The notes under the pieces were generated by a model, which saw nothing but the letters and a program-made list of their open reading frames with translations, made no database searches and was not told the DNA's origin. From Planctomycetaceae bacterium (GTDB taxonomy: Bacteria; Planctomycetota; Phycisphaerae; Phycisphaerales; Zrk34), in the NCBI GenBank assembly GCA_002685935.1, contig NYZD01000064.1:1-53262 (forward strand): 53,262 nucleotides of DNA, given 5' to 3'. The position numbers were made by a program, and so were the translations under genes. This document shows, in pieces, positions 36,790-45,743 of the stretch; the first letter of the stretch is position 1; each line of letters opens with the position of its first letter.

Positions 36790-37121
36790 AAGTCAGTCAC
36801 GAATCATACGAAGACGTCACCGTCGTCGCCGTGAAGGGCGAGATCACGCTGGACGAGATCTCGCCTCTCAAGCAATTGCTTGACGAGCAACTGGCACGGG
36901 ACGCGCGCGATTTCGTGCTGGACCTGACGGAAGTGCCGTTCATCGATTCCGCCGGACTCGAATCAATGCTGTGGCTCCAGGACCAGGCCGGTGAGAAGCT
37001 CGGACAGGTGCGAATCGTCGGCCCGGATGAGAACGTCCGCAAAATCCTCGAGATCACGCGGCTCCAGCACGACTTCGATGCCCATGAAGATATCGACAGC
37101 GCTATCAAGAGCTTGAGGTGA
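36786..37121 (+). CDS. STAS-domain anti-sigma-factor antagonist
   Basis: The 111-residue product is a single STAS domain of the SpoIIAA/RsbV type: VVAVKGEITLDEISPLKQLL, then FVLDLTEVPFIDSAGLESML, where the Ser in DSAG is the usual phosphorylation site, and IVGPDENVRKILEITRL. Such proteins bind or release an anti-sigma kinase. No cognate kinase or sigma factor is present in the window, so it may regulate the local machine instead. It overlaps the HD-GYP gene by 4 bases and is followed closely by the ATPase gene. Confidence 0.92.
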   Translation: MKVSHESYEDVTVVAVKGEITLDEISPLKQLLDEQLARDARDFVLDLTEVPFIDSAGLESMLWLQDQAGEKLGQVRIVGPDENVRKILEITRLQHDFDAHEDIDSAIKSLR

Positions 37122-37123
37122 GC

Positions 37124-38863
37124 ATGCCAGCACCGTCGACATCGCAGCAGAACGCCGGCACATCGGCCCCGAAACGCAAGTCGATCGGTCAGTTGCTGCG
37201 CGCTCGCGATCTGGTTACCGAGGATCAGATCAAGCAGGCGCTCAGTTCCCAAACGACCGAAGGTCATCGCAAGCTGCTTGGCGAAGTGCTCATCGAGATG
37301 GGTTTCGTTACCGAGGAGCAGGTCGTTGAAGTATTGGCCGAGGCCTATGAAGTGCCTTACGCGAAGATCAGCGCCAAAATCGCCGACCCGCGTGTGGCCG
37401 AGGCGCTGCCGCGCGAATTCCTCGAGCAACAGTGCATCCTGCCATTGTTCCTGGTGAACGGACGACTCACCGTCGCCGTGCCCGAGCCGTCCAACGTCTT
37501 TCTCATCGAGGAAATCGAACGCATCGCCGGCTATTCGATCCAGATTGTCGCCGCCACCACCCACGATATTCGCCAAGCCCTGCAATCGATCAAGCCCGAC
37601 TCCGACGTCTTCGTGATCGACGACATCGTAGACGACGCCGATTCTGCGGACTTCAGCCTCGTCGAAAAGGAAGTCACGGATCTCACCAACCTCGAAGAGG
37701 TGGCCGGTCATTCACCGGTCATCAAGCTCGTCAACTATCTGATCTACGGCGCCGTGCAGGACGCGGCCAGCGACATTCACATCGAACCTGATGACAACAT
37801 CCTGCGCGTGCGCTACCGCGTGGATGGACGCCTGTTCGAGAAGATGCGCCCCCCGTTCCAGATGCAGGCCGCCGTCGTCAGTCGCATCAAGATTATGGCC
37901 GGACTCGACATCTCCGAACGTCGCGTGCCGCAGGACGGCGGCATCCATGTCATGCTCGACAATCGGCCCATCGACCTGCGCGTCAGCACCATGCCTGGAA
38001 ACTTCGGCGAAAAGGTCGTCATCCGGATCATCGATAACAAAAGCACGCTCGTCAGTCTCGAGAAGCTTGGTTTCAGCGTCGAAACGCTCGAACAGCTCCG
38101 AACTGTCGTGCACGAGCCCAACGGCATCGTCCTCGTCACCGGGCCCACTGGCAGCGGCAAGTCAACCGCCCTCTACGCCATGCTCAACGAGATCAATTCT
38201 GACGAGGTAAACATCTGCACCGTCGAAGATCCCATTGAATTCAGTCTGCTCGGCGTCAATCAGTTCCAGACCAACGAAAAAGCGAATTTCACCTTCGCTA
38301 ACGCGCTGCGCGCGCTGGTGAGACAGGACCCCGATATCATCATGCTCGGCGAGATCCGAGACGGGGAAACCGCGAGCATCGCCACTCAGGCCGCCCTCAC
38401 CGGACACATGGTGCTCTCAACGCTCCACACCAACGACGCCGCAAGCGCCGTCACTCGACTGATCAACATCGGTGTCGAGCCCTACCTCATCGCCGCCGCG
38501 CTCCGCGCGGTCCTTGCCCAGCGACTCGTCCGCCGCATCTGCAACCAGTGCAAGGAGCCTACCGAGCCTAGCGCCGCCATTCGACGCACCCTTGAGGCCG
38601 AATTCGGCGCCGTCGACGTGATCTACAAAGGTGTCGGCTGCTCCAAATGCCGCAACTCAGGTTTCGCCGGTCGTGTCGGCATCTTTGAATTGCTCAAGCC
38701 AAACGATCAGATTCTCGACGTCATCGCTCGCGATGGCACGTTGCACGAAATCCGAGAGTTGGCCGCGGACACCGGCTTCATGCCCATGCGCGCCGACGGA
38801 CTCCAGAAAGTCAAGGCAGGTCTCACCACTGTCGAGGAGGTCCTGACCGCGACCGCCGGTTGA
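37124..38863 (+). CDS. pilB: GspE/PilB-type secretion and assembly ATPase
   Basis: The hexameric ATPase powers subunit addition. The 579-residue product has an N-terminal MshEN/GspE-N domain (IGQLLRARDLVTEDQIKQAL, LGEVLIEMGFVTEEQVVEVL), and MshEN modules of this type can bind cyclic di-GMP. A Walker A follows (GPTGSGKSTALYAMLNEI at about 340), then an Asp box (CTVEDPIEF), Walker B (DIIMLGEIRD), a His box (LSTLHTNDAASA) and a tetracysteine zinc motif (CNQCKEP, CSKCRNSG). It is assembly-type, not a PilT retraction ATPase. A GTG at 37118 overlapping the STAS stop is an alternative start; ATG 37124 has GAGG closer to optimum. Confidence 0.92.
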   Translation: MPAPSTSQQNAGTSAPKRKSIGQLLRARDLVTEDQIKQALSSQTTEGHRKLLGEVLIEMGFVTEEQVVEVLAEAYEVPYAKISAKIADPRVAEALPREFLEQQCILPLFLVNGRLTVAVPEPSNVFLIEEIERIAGYSIQIVAATTHDIRQALQSIKPDSDVFVIDDIVDDADSADFSLVEKEVTDLTNLEEVAGHSPVIKLVNYLIYGAVQDAASDIHIEPDDNILRVRYRVDGRLFEKMRPPFQMQAAVVSRIKIMAGLDISERRVPQDGGIHVMLDNRPIDLRVSTMPGNFGEKVVIRIIDNKSTLVSLEKLGFSVETLEQLRTVVHEPNGIVLVTGPTGSGKSTALYAMLNEINSDEVNICTVEDPIEFSLLGVNQFQTNEKANFTFANALRALVRQDPDIIMLGEIRDGETASIATQAALTGHMVLSTLHTNDAASAVTRLINIGVEPYLIAAALRAVLAQRLVRRICNQCKEPTEPSAAIRRTLEAEFGAVDVIYKGVGCSKCRNSGFAGRVGIFELLKPNDQILDVIARDGTLHEIRELAADTGFMPMRADGLQKVKAGLTTVEEVLTATAG

Positions 38864-38903
38864 ACCGCCAACCAGCCCGCTCACTTTCCAGCCAGGAACC
38901 GAC

Positions 38904-40136
38904 ATGTCGAACTACACCTACGAATGCCGCGACGCACACGGCCAACTGGTCTCCGGCTCCATCATTGCCGACACCATCGCCGAAGCCGGAAAACTGCTTC
39001 GCGCCGACGGAAAGTTCGTCGTCAAACTTGTTCAGGGACGCGGCAAACAGGTCGCCGATTCCCCCGTCGCCGCCGCGCGGTCCACTGGGGCACGTGGCGT
39101 CCGAAGAGACGATGTCATCGACTTTGCCCATCAGATGTCGATCATGGTCGAAACCGGCGTGCCCATCTCAGAAGCGCTCGAATCCGTCTCGTCCCAATGC
39201 TCTTCCGAAGCATTCAAGGCCGTGCTCGTGGATGTCAGCGAGACCGTGCAAAGTGGCAATAGCTTCTCTCACGCCCTGTCCCGGCACCCGCGCATCTTTC
39301 CCGAAGTCATGGGCTCCATGGTTGCCGCATCCGAGGCCAGCGGCACCATGGGCGAAATGCTCGAACGCATCAGCGACTACATGGGCAAGGAGCGACGCGC
39401 CATCAAACAGGTGCGCGGCGCAATGGCATACCCCATGTTCATGCTCGTGATGTCGGTCGGCACGGCTCTGGCACTGCTGTTGTTCGTGCTGCCCCGCTTC
39501 ACGAGCATCTATGCCTCACGCGGCGCGACACTTCCCCTGCCGACACGTATCCTGATGGGAGCTTCGGAATTGGCGCTCACCTATTGGTACGTCCTCGTGT
39601 TCCTGTTCGTCGGCTCAGTCGTAGGGTACATCTGGATGTCCCGAACCGATTGGGGACGTCGCCTCATCGATATCAGCAAACTCCGTGTTCCCATCATCAA
39701 GACGATGTACGCAAACTTCTACACCAACCGCGCCATGCGCACCATGGGTACAATGATTGGCTCCGGCGTGCCCGTGCTCGATGTCGTCCAGCTCACACGA
39801 CGGATCACCCAGAACGTCTGCTATCACGAAATGTGGGATCAGATGGATGGTTCACTGCGACGAGGCTCGCAGCTTTCCGAACCGCTGTTCGGCAGCCCCA
39901 TGATGCCCGATTCCATCGCCCGTATGATCGCCGCCGGCGAAAAGGCCGGACGGCTTGGACCCGTACTCGATCGCGTCGCCACGTTCACCGAGCATGAATT
40001 CGATGAATCCGTCAAACGGCTCACCCAATTCATCGAGCCTGCCATGATCGTCATCATGGGCACGATGATTGGCGGCGTCGCCATCAGCCTGCTCCTGCCG
40101 ATCTTCTCGATTAGCAAGTTGATGACCGGCGGGTAA
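38904..40136 (+). CDS. pilC: GspF/PilC-type inner-membrane platform protein
   Basis: The 410-residue product has two GspF domains (FAHQMSIMVETGVPISEALE about 73-195, and NRAMRTMGTMIGSGVPVLDV about 275-400), each repeating the IxxGxP motif. Three membrane segments separate and end them: YPMFMLVMSVGTALALLLFV, YWYVLVFLFVGSVVGYIWM and PAMIVIMGTMIGGVAISLLL. This is the standard platform protein that works with the GspE/PilB ATPase. It is the last gene of the cluster, 40 bases after the ATPase, and converges on uvrA with a gap of only 10 bases. Confidence 0.92.
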   Translation: MSNYTYECRDAHGQLVSGSIIADTIAEAGKLLRADGKFVVKLVQGRGKQVADSPVAAARSTGARGVRRDDVIDFAHQMSIMVETGVPISEALESVSSQCSSEAFKAVLVDVSETVQSGNSFSHALSRHPRIFPEVMGSMVAASEASGTMGEMLERISDYMGKERRAIKQVRGAMAYPMFMLVMSVGTALALLLFVLPRFTSIYASRGATLPLPTRILMGASELALTYWYVLVFLFVGSVVGYIWMSRTDWGRRLIDISKLRVPIIKTMYANFYTNRAMRTMGTMIGSGVPVLDVVQLTRRITQNVCYHEMWDQMDGSLRRGSQLSEPLFGSPMMPDSIARMIAAGEKAGRLGPVLDRVATFTEHEFDESVKRLTQFIEPAMIVIMGTMIGGVAISLLLPIFSISKLMTGG

Positions 40137-40146
40137 CCGCGCCGCG

Positions 40147-43035
40147 CTACCCCGCCGCCGCCGCCCGCTCCAAACGTGGCGCCAGATAGCTACCCGTATA
40201 GCTCCCCGCCGTCGTCGCAACCTGCTCCGGTGTCCCCTCCGCCACCACCTGTCCGCCGCCCGCGCCGCCCTCCGGGCCCAGATCAATGATCCAGTCCGCG
40301 CACTTGATCACGTCCAGATTGTGTTCAATAACCACGACCGTATGCCCGCGGTCCACCAGGCGGTTCAGCACACTCAGCAGATTGTGAATGTCCGCGAAGT
40401 GTAGCCCTGTCGTCGGCTCATCCAACATATAAACCGTGTGTCCGCTGGCGTTCTTGCCCAATTCCGCCGCCAGCTTCACGCGCTGCGCTTCACCCCCGGA
40501 TAGCGTCGTCGACGACTGACCCAGATGCACATAGCCCAGCCCGACGTCCCGCAACGTCCCCAGCAACTGCTTCAACTTCGGCACGCTGTCAAACAACTCC
40601 AACGACTCCTCCACTGTCATGTCCAGCACCTCGGCGATCGTGCGATTCCGATACTGGATCTCCAGCGTTTCGGCGTTGTACCGCGTCCCCTTGCACGTCT
40701 CGCACTCCACGTAAACGTCCGGCAGGAAGTGCATCTCGATCTTCTTTGTGCCTTGGCCCTGACAAGATTCGCACCGCCCGCCCTTTACGTTGAAACTGAA
40801 CCGGCCCGCCTTGTATCCACGGATCTTCGCCTCGCGCGTGCGCGCATAGAGCTGACGAATCAGATCAAACACGCCGGTGTACGTCGCGGGATTCGAACGC
40901 GGCGTCCGCCCGATCGGCGACTGATCCACCTCGATCACCCGATCGATGTTGCCCATCCCATTGATCCGGTCGTGCTCGCCCGGTCGTTCGCGGCTTGTGT
41001 AGAGATACCGCCGCATCCCCCGCAGCAGGATCTGATTCACCAGCGTGCTCTTGCCCGATCCGCTCACTCCCGTCACGCACACCAGCCCGCCCAGCGGAAA
41101 CCGCGCGTCCAGATCCTTTAGATTGTTTTGCCGCGCCCCCTTTACCACCACCGCGTTGGCCAGGTCCACCTTGCGCCGCTTCGGCGGCACCTCAATCTGA
41201 AACTCTCCTGTCAGATACTTCGCCGTGATCGATTCCTGACTTGCCAGCACACGATTGAAATCGCCCTGCGCAACAATCTTGCCGCCGTTGCGGCCCGGAC
41301 CAGGTCCAATGTCCACGATCCAGTCCGCCGTCCGGATCATGTCTTCATCGTGCTCCACCACGATCACCGTGTTACCGATATTCGTCAGGTGCCTCAGCGT
41401 GCTGATCAACCGATGATTGTCGCGCTGGTGCAGCCCGATCGTCGGCTCATCCAGAACGTACGCACATCCCACCAAACCCGATCCCACCTGAGTGGCCAGT
41501 CGAATCCGCTGCGCCTCACCGCCGCTCAACGTCGACGTCTGACGGTCAAGCGTCAGATAGTCCAGACCCACATTGACCATGAACCCAAGCCGCGCATTGA
41601 TCTCCTTCACGATCGGTTCAGCGATCACGCGCTGTTCATCGGTCAACGCCATGGATTCAAAGAACGACTGCGCCTCCACGATCGTCATGCCCGTCACTTC
41701 AGCCACGTTCGCCTGTCGCTTCTTGCTGCCGATGAACACGTTCAATGCCTCGTCGCGCAGTCGCGCACCATGGCAGTGCTCACACGGCGCCTCGCTCAGG
41801 TAAGCATGCAGCCGTTGTTTCACATACTCGCTGTCCGTCGTGTCCCATCGGTGTTGTAGGTTTGGGATCACTCCCGCGAAGCGCGACCCGTATTTGGATT
41901 CATCCCGTGGCGTTGTCCCGTGCAAAAGGATGCGCTGGATCGGCTTGGGAATCTCCTTGAACGGTGTGTCCGACGACACGTCAAAGTCACGACAGAAATG
42001 CCTGATCAGTCGTCCGTAGTAAATGTTGATCCGCTTGCCGTGCCGCCGCCACGCGTCAATCGCCCCGTCCCCTAGGCCCAATGTGTGGTCCTGCACGATC
42101 AACTGTTCGTCGAACTCCATGATCGTGCCCAGCCCGTTGCACGCCGCACACGCGCCGTAAGGACTGTTGAAACTGAACAGCCGCGGCGCCAGGTCTTCCA
42201 AGGCCGCCTCCGGGTGCTCCGCGCACGCGAATTTCTCACTGAACAGATGGTCCGTCCACTTCTCAACCGGATTGTCCGCTGGCCCGGTCGTCTCACTCAA
42301 CACCGTCACGATCGCCAACCCCTCAGACTGTTTCAGACTGATCTCAATCGAATCCGCCAGTCGTGAACGAATGTCCGGCTTCAGCACGATCCGGTCCACC
42401 ACCGCCTCGATCGTGTGCGCCTTGGTTTTGGTCAGCGTCGGCGGATTCCGCAGATCGACGACTTCGCCGTTAATCCGTGCTCGCACGAATCCCTGTCGCT
42501 GAATCGATTCAAGCACGTCGCGGTGCTCACCCTTCTTGCCTCGAATCAGCGGAGCCAGCACCATCAGTTTCGTGCCGTCCTCCCATCCAAGCACCGAATC
42601 CACGATTTGCGTCGGGGACTGTCGCTCGATCGACCGACCGCACACCTTGCCCTTGCGATCGCGATGCCAGCAATGCGGGTCACCCACTCGTGCGAACAGC
42701 AGTCGCAGATAGTCGTAAATCTCTGTGGTCGTCGCGACCGTCGATCGCGGATTATGCCCGCCCCCGCGCTGCTCGATCGCGATGGTCGGCGGCAGCCCCT
42801 CGATCTCATCCACGTCCGGCTTCTGCATCTGCTCCAGAAACTGCCGAGCGTACGCGCTGAGGCTCTCCACGTATTTTCGCTGCCCCTCAGCGTAGATCGT
42901 GTCGAACGCCAGGGAACTCTTTCCGCTGCCTGACAGGCCCGTGATCAGTACAAGCTGATCCCGAGGGATCTCCAGGTCGATCCCTGTCAGGTTGTGTTCC
43001 TTGGCGCCGCGTATGGAAATGGACTTCAGAGCCAT
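40147..43035 (-). CDS. uvrA: Excinuclease ABC subunit A
   Basis: UvrA finds DNA damage for nucleotide excision repair. The 962-residue product has two ABC ATPase modules, [20 protein letters not shown] near 30 and [19 protein letters not shown] in the second half. It has signature motifs [19 protein letters not shown] and [18 protein letters not shown], and the zinc modules [12 protein letters not shown] and [13 protein letters not shown] with [16 protein letters not shown] 43035 ([16 protein letters not shown]) matches the family N-terminus; an upstream ATG at 43116 would add 27 unlike residues. No strong binding site is seen. The early zinc loop ([13 protein letters not shown]) is unusual. 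Confidence 0.97.
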   Translation of the reverse strand: MALKSISIRGAKEHNLTGIDLEIPRDQLVLITGLSGSGKSSLAFDTIYAEGQRKYVESLSAYARQFLEQMQKPDVDEIEGLPPTIAIEQRGGGHNPRSTVATTTEIYDYLRLLFARVGDPHCWHRDRKGKVCGRSIERQSPTQIVDSVLGWEDGTKLMVLAPLIRGKKGEHRDVLESIQRQGFVRARINGEVVDLRNPPTLTKTKAHTIEAVVDRIVLKPDIRSRLADSIEISLKQSEGLAIVTVLSETTGPADNPVEKWTDHLFSEKFACAEHPEAALEDLAPRLFSFNSPYGACAACNGLGTIMEFDEQLIVQDHTLGLGDGAIDAWRRHGKRINIYYGRLIRHFCRDFDVSSDTPFKEIPKPIQRILLHGTTPRDESKYGSRFAGVIPNLQHRWDTTDSEYVKQRLHAYLSEAPCEHCHGARLRDEALNVFIGSKKRQANVAEVTGMTIVEAQSFFESMALTDEQRVIAEPIVKEINARLGFMVNVGLDYLTLDRQTSTLSGGEAQRIRLATQVGSGLVGCAYVLDEPTIGLHQRDNHRLISTLRHLTNIGNTVIVVEHDEDMIRTADWIVDIGPGPGRNGGKIVAQGDFNRVLASQESITAKYLTGEFQIEVPPKRRKVDLANAVVVKGARQNNLKDLDARFPLGGLVCVTGVSGSGKSTLVNQILLRGMRRYLYTSRERPGEHDRINGMGNIDRVIEVDQSPIGRTPRSNPATYTGVFDLIRQLYARTREAKIRGYKAGRFSFNVKGGRCESCQGQGTKKIEMHFLPDVYVECETCKGTRYNAETLEIQYRNRTIAEVLDMTVEESLELFDSVPKLKQLLGTLRDVGLGYVHLGQSSTTLSGGEAQRVKLAAELGKNASGHTVYMLDEPTTGLHFADIHNLLSVLNRLVDRGHTVVVIEHNLDVIKCADWIIDLGPEGGAGGGQVVAEGTPEQVATTAGSYTGSYLAPRLERAAAAG

Positions 43036-43205
43036 GTCGGTCCGGGGTGTCCTAGGGGGTTTTCGAATCTCATGCTGGACGCAAACTTCGCATCTTATCG
43101 GAACCGGGCCGCGCATACCACCCTATTTCTGCCGGACTTCGAGGTCTGAATTGCTGTATCATCACTGTTCTGCGGGTCTTGACCCTATTCGGCTGATGGA
43201 TTCCC

Positions 43206-43598
43206 ATGCGATTTAAGCTCATCGATCAGATTCTCGAGAAGTCCGACCGGCGAATCGTCGCGATCAAATCCGTCGCGATGTCCGAAGATTTCCTCGCCGA
43301 TCACTTCCCCACCTTCCCTGTCCTGCCCGGTGTCCTGATGCTTGAGGCGCTCGTCCAGGCGGCACGCGAACTCCTCGCCGGCCGGGCCGATGCCGGTGAT
43401 GGTCCTTGGGTGCTGGCGGAAGTGCGCAACGCGCGATACGGTAATATGGTCAGGCCGGGACAGACTTTGAAGCTGACCGTCGACTGGGCGAAAGCCGACG
43501 CCGATGCCCACAGCTTCAAGGGAATCGGCGAAGTCGACGGTGAAGCGGCCCTGCAGGCGCGATTCGTCCTCAAACCCGCCGGTCCGCCGGCGGCCTGA
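43206..43598 (+). CDS. FabZ-like 3-hydroxyacyl-ACP dehydratase (first of pair)
   Basis: The 130-residue product is a hot-dog fold dehydratase with HFPTFPVLPGVLMLEALVQA at 33-52. His33 and Glu47 are the expected catalytic pair, and the Pro-Gly turn is conserved. It dehydrates 3-hydroxyacyl chains on an acyl carrier protein in fatty-acid or related lipid synthesis. It is the first of a three-gene plus-strand set, divergent from uvrA, with an ACP gene 81 bases behind. The short length and divergence from ordinary FabZ suggest a specialised pathway. Confidence 0.85.
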   Translation: MRFKLIDQILEKSDRRIVAIKSVAMSEDFLADHFPTFPVLPGVLMLEALVQAARELLAGRADAGDGPWVLAEVRNARYGNMVRPGQTLKLTVDWAKADADAHSFKGIGEVDGEAALQARFVLKPAGPPAA

Positions 43599-43605
43599 CT
43601 TGCTC

Positions 43606-43649
43606 GCCGTCGCGGTCGACTGATCCATCAGCGAAGGGACCGCGACGGC
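43606..43649 (+). other. Perfect 12-base-pair hairpin between dehydratase and ACP genes
   Basis: GCCGTCGCGGTC (43606-43617) pairs with GACCGCGACGGC (43638-43649) around a 20-base loop. No T run follows, so it is not a classical terminator. It could be an attenuator, an RNA-processing or stability element, or a protein-binding palindrome that sets the level of the ACP message. Confidence 0.7.
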
Positions 43650-43679
43650 CCATACCCACCGAACCCCGGAGACCCGACC

Positions 43680-44072
43680 ATGGCCATGAGCCACGATGAG
43701 GTTTTTGAAAAAGTCAGCGAAGTCCTCGTCGATGCCCTCGGCGTCGATGATGATGAAATCTCGCCCGAGGCCGTCCTCACCACCGATCTCGGCGCTGAGT
43801 CCATCGACTTCCTCGATATCGTCTTCCGACTCGAAAAGACCTTTGGCATCAAGATTGACCAGGGAGAGCTCTTCCCCGACAACGTCCTCCAGGACACCGA
43901 GTACGTCGCTGACGGGAAAGTGACCGACAAGGGCATGGATGAACTGAAGAAACGGATGCCCCACGCCGACTTCACCGCCTTTGAATCCGCCGGGCGCGAC
44001 GTCGCGCAGTTCGGCGAGATCTTCACCGTCGATGCCGTCGTCAAGTTCGTGGAAGGCAAACTCGCGGCCTGA
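43680..44072 (+). CDS. Acyl carrier protein, extended form
   Basis: The 130-residue product has the ACP core: helix I (VFEKVSEVLVDALGVDDDEI), then LTTDLGAESIDFLDIVFRLE, where Ser41 (in ESI instead of the usual DSL) should carry phosphopantetheine. A terminal helix (FTVDAVVKFVEGKLAA) follows. Ordinary ACPs have about 80 residues. Here about 45 extra residues (YVADGKVTDKGMDELKKRMP, HADFTAFESAG) lie before the last helix. It sits between two dehydratase genes, so it is probably their dedicated carrier. GGAG precedes ATG 43680; ATG 43686 is an alternative. Confidence 0.88.
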   Translation: MAMSHDEVFEKVSEVLVDALGVDDDEISPEAVLTTDLGAESIDFLDIVFRLEKTFGIKIDQGELFPDNVLQDTEYVADGKVTDKGMDELKKRMPHADFTAFESAGRDVAQFGEIFTVDAVVKFVEGKLAA

Positions 44073-44122
44073 CCACCGCCGCGCCGATCAAGTCCGGAAG
44101 TCCAACTTCCACTGGATCCCAC

Positions 44123-44626
44123 ATGCGTTGGCATTGGATTGACAGGATCGTCCAGCTTCAAAAGGGCGAACAGTGTGTCGCCGTCAAGAGTGTCTCGCTC
44201 AGCGAGCCGCACTTGCACGACCATTTCCCCGGCATGCCCATCATGCCCAACACCCTCATCATTGAAGGCATGGCCCAAACCGCGGGTATTCTCGTCGGTC
44301 ACGCGCGCGACTTTGCTGAAAAGGTAATCCTCGCCAAGATCGGCCGTGCGACGTTTCACGAACTCGCCACCCCCGGTCGCACGCTCATCTTCACCGCGAC
44401 CCTCGACCGCATCGACGATGCCGGTGCATCCACCGCCGGCTACGTCGAGTTCATCGACCCCGCCGACTGGCTCAACGACGGCCCCGCCGAACCCAGACCC
44501 TTCGCCGAGATCGAACTGATGTTCAGCCACGTCGATCAGAACATGCGCGGGCTCGAGTTCCCCGAGCACAATTTTGTCTTTGAAGGTCCCATCATGGATC
44601 TGCTGCGACGCGATGGCGTGGTCTGA
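44123..44626 (+). CDS. FabZ-like 3-hydroxyacyl-ACP dehydratase (second of pair)
   Basis: The 167-residue product is a hot-dog dehydratase with HFPGMPIMPNTLIIEGMAQT. His34 and Glu48 are the catalytic pair. Asn replaces the usual Gly in the PG turn (MPN). It is longer than standard FabZ by a C-terminal extension of about 20 residues (HVDQNMRGLEFPEHNF then EGPIMDLLRRD). It follows the ACP gene after 50 bases, which include a 6-base-pair hairpin (44096-44101 with 44105-44110). With the first dehydratase it may form a heteromer acting on the dedicated ACP. Confidence 0.85.
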   Translation: MRWHWIDRIVQLQKGEQCVAVKSVSLSEPHLHDHFPGMPIMPNTLIIEGMAQTAGILVGHARDFAEKVILAKIGRATFHELATPGRTLIFTATLDRIDDAGASTAGYVEFIDPADWLNDGPAEPRPFAEIELMFSHVDQNMRGLEFPEHNFVFEGPIMDLLRRDGVV

Positions 44627-44650
44627 ACCTCTCCGCGCTGCTCCCGGCCG

Positions 44651-45604
44651 TCAATTCACCTGACTCAACGTGCGTTCCAGCACATTCAGCGCCGCCGACG
44701 TATACCGCGGGTCGCCCTCGCTGCGCATGTATGCCGGTGCCGCTGCCGCCAGCAGCACACGACGGATGTTCGCCAGGTCCGGCCAGTCCGACTCGCCCGG
44801 CAATCCCTCCTGTTTGCGCTGCAGTGAAATCATCCGCGCGATGTTCTGATCGCCAAGACGCTGCGGATTCGCCCATAGCAAATGCTCGAAATAGATTGCG
44901 TCCTCGACCCAATGCCCCGCGTGCACCGCCGCGAAGTCGATCAAGAGCGCCGGTCCATCCGGCGGCTCAGTCCGAGTCAGCGCGTTGGCCAAATGCAGAT
45001 CACCGTGGCACCATTGATCCGTCCGACGCGATTCCCATTTCGCCAGCAGTTTGCCTTGTTTTTTGCCTAATGCTTTGAGGGACGCCGTCCATTTCTTCGA
45101 GTCTTCGATCTCGTGCCGCCGCGCCGTTTCCCTTGCCCGCTTGATGATTTGCGCCCAGTCTTCATGACGCGGCGGACCCGCGGGTGGTTCATCCTGCGTC
45201 GCCACGTAGAACCGGCTCGCGGCCTCGACCAGCAACTGGACCTCCGCGCCCTGCCACGCCGAATCGATCGGCCCGTGCGGCAATCGCTCCATCACCACCC
45301 ACGCCAGGTCGTATCCATTCAATGAATTGTCCGACGCATATAGCCTCGGCACAACATCACCGGCCGTGTGATTCTCGCTCTGCAAACGCTCGAGCCATTG
45401 TCGTTCCTGCGGCGGCACCGGCATCTTCACCACAACCGGCTGCTCGTCTCCGGATTCATCACGGAACTGCCCGTAACCGGTAAGCGCGCCGCCGCGCTGC
45501 CAGCTCGTCCGAAACCACGTGACATGTGATAGACGATTGTCGCAGGCGCGGATCAGCGCCGGCAACAGCGCCGTCCCGAATTGCTGGTCAGTCTGTCCTG
45601 TCAT
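44651..45604 (-). CDS. Aminoglycoside phosphotransferase-like (APH) kinase family protein
   Basis: The 317-residue product has the protein-kinase-like fold of the APH/choline-kinase family. The Brenner loop WCHGDLHLANAL provides the catalytic Asp and Asn, and LLIDFAAVHAGHWVEDAIYF provides the metal-binding Asp. The N-lobe includes PVVVKMPVPP with a likely ATP-binding Lys. Members phosphorylate many small molecules; antibiotic resistance should not be assumed, and the substrate is unknown. ATG 45604 is chosen although an upstream in-frame ATG at 45670 exists with unlike sequence. The binding site is weak. Confidence 0.8.
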   Translation of the reverse strand: MTGQTDQQFGTALLPALIRACDNRLSHVTWFRTSWQRGGALTGYGQFRDESGDEQPVVVKMPVPPQERQWLERLQSENHTAGDVVPRLYASDNSLNGYDLAWVVMERLPHGPIDSAWQGAEVQLLVEAASRFYVATQDEPPAGPPRHEDWAQIIKRARETARRHEIEDSKKWTASLKALGKKQGKLLAKWESRRTDQWCHGDLHLANALTRTEPPDGPALLIDFAAVHAGHWVEDAIYFEHLLWANPQRLGDQNIARMISLQRKQEGLPGESDWPDLANIRRVLLAAAAPAYMRSEGDPRYTSAALNVLERTLSQVN

Positions 45605-45743
45605 GTTCCAAGAATCAGTCTTAGCGCCGCAAGCAGTGGGGCGTGTGGGCCTACGCTCAAGATAACTCACTCAATCTGCATCGGCCGATCTCGACGCTTG
45701 CGGTGACGGGTCTGTCGCGCTGTTTTTCGGCTGTTCCGCCGTC

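Noticed and set aside
44651-45604. Antibiotic resistance gene
   Set aside because: The fold is APH-like, but no close match to a resistance enzyme can be seen, and environmental relatives act on many substrates.
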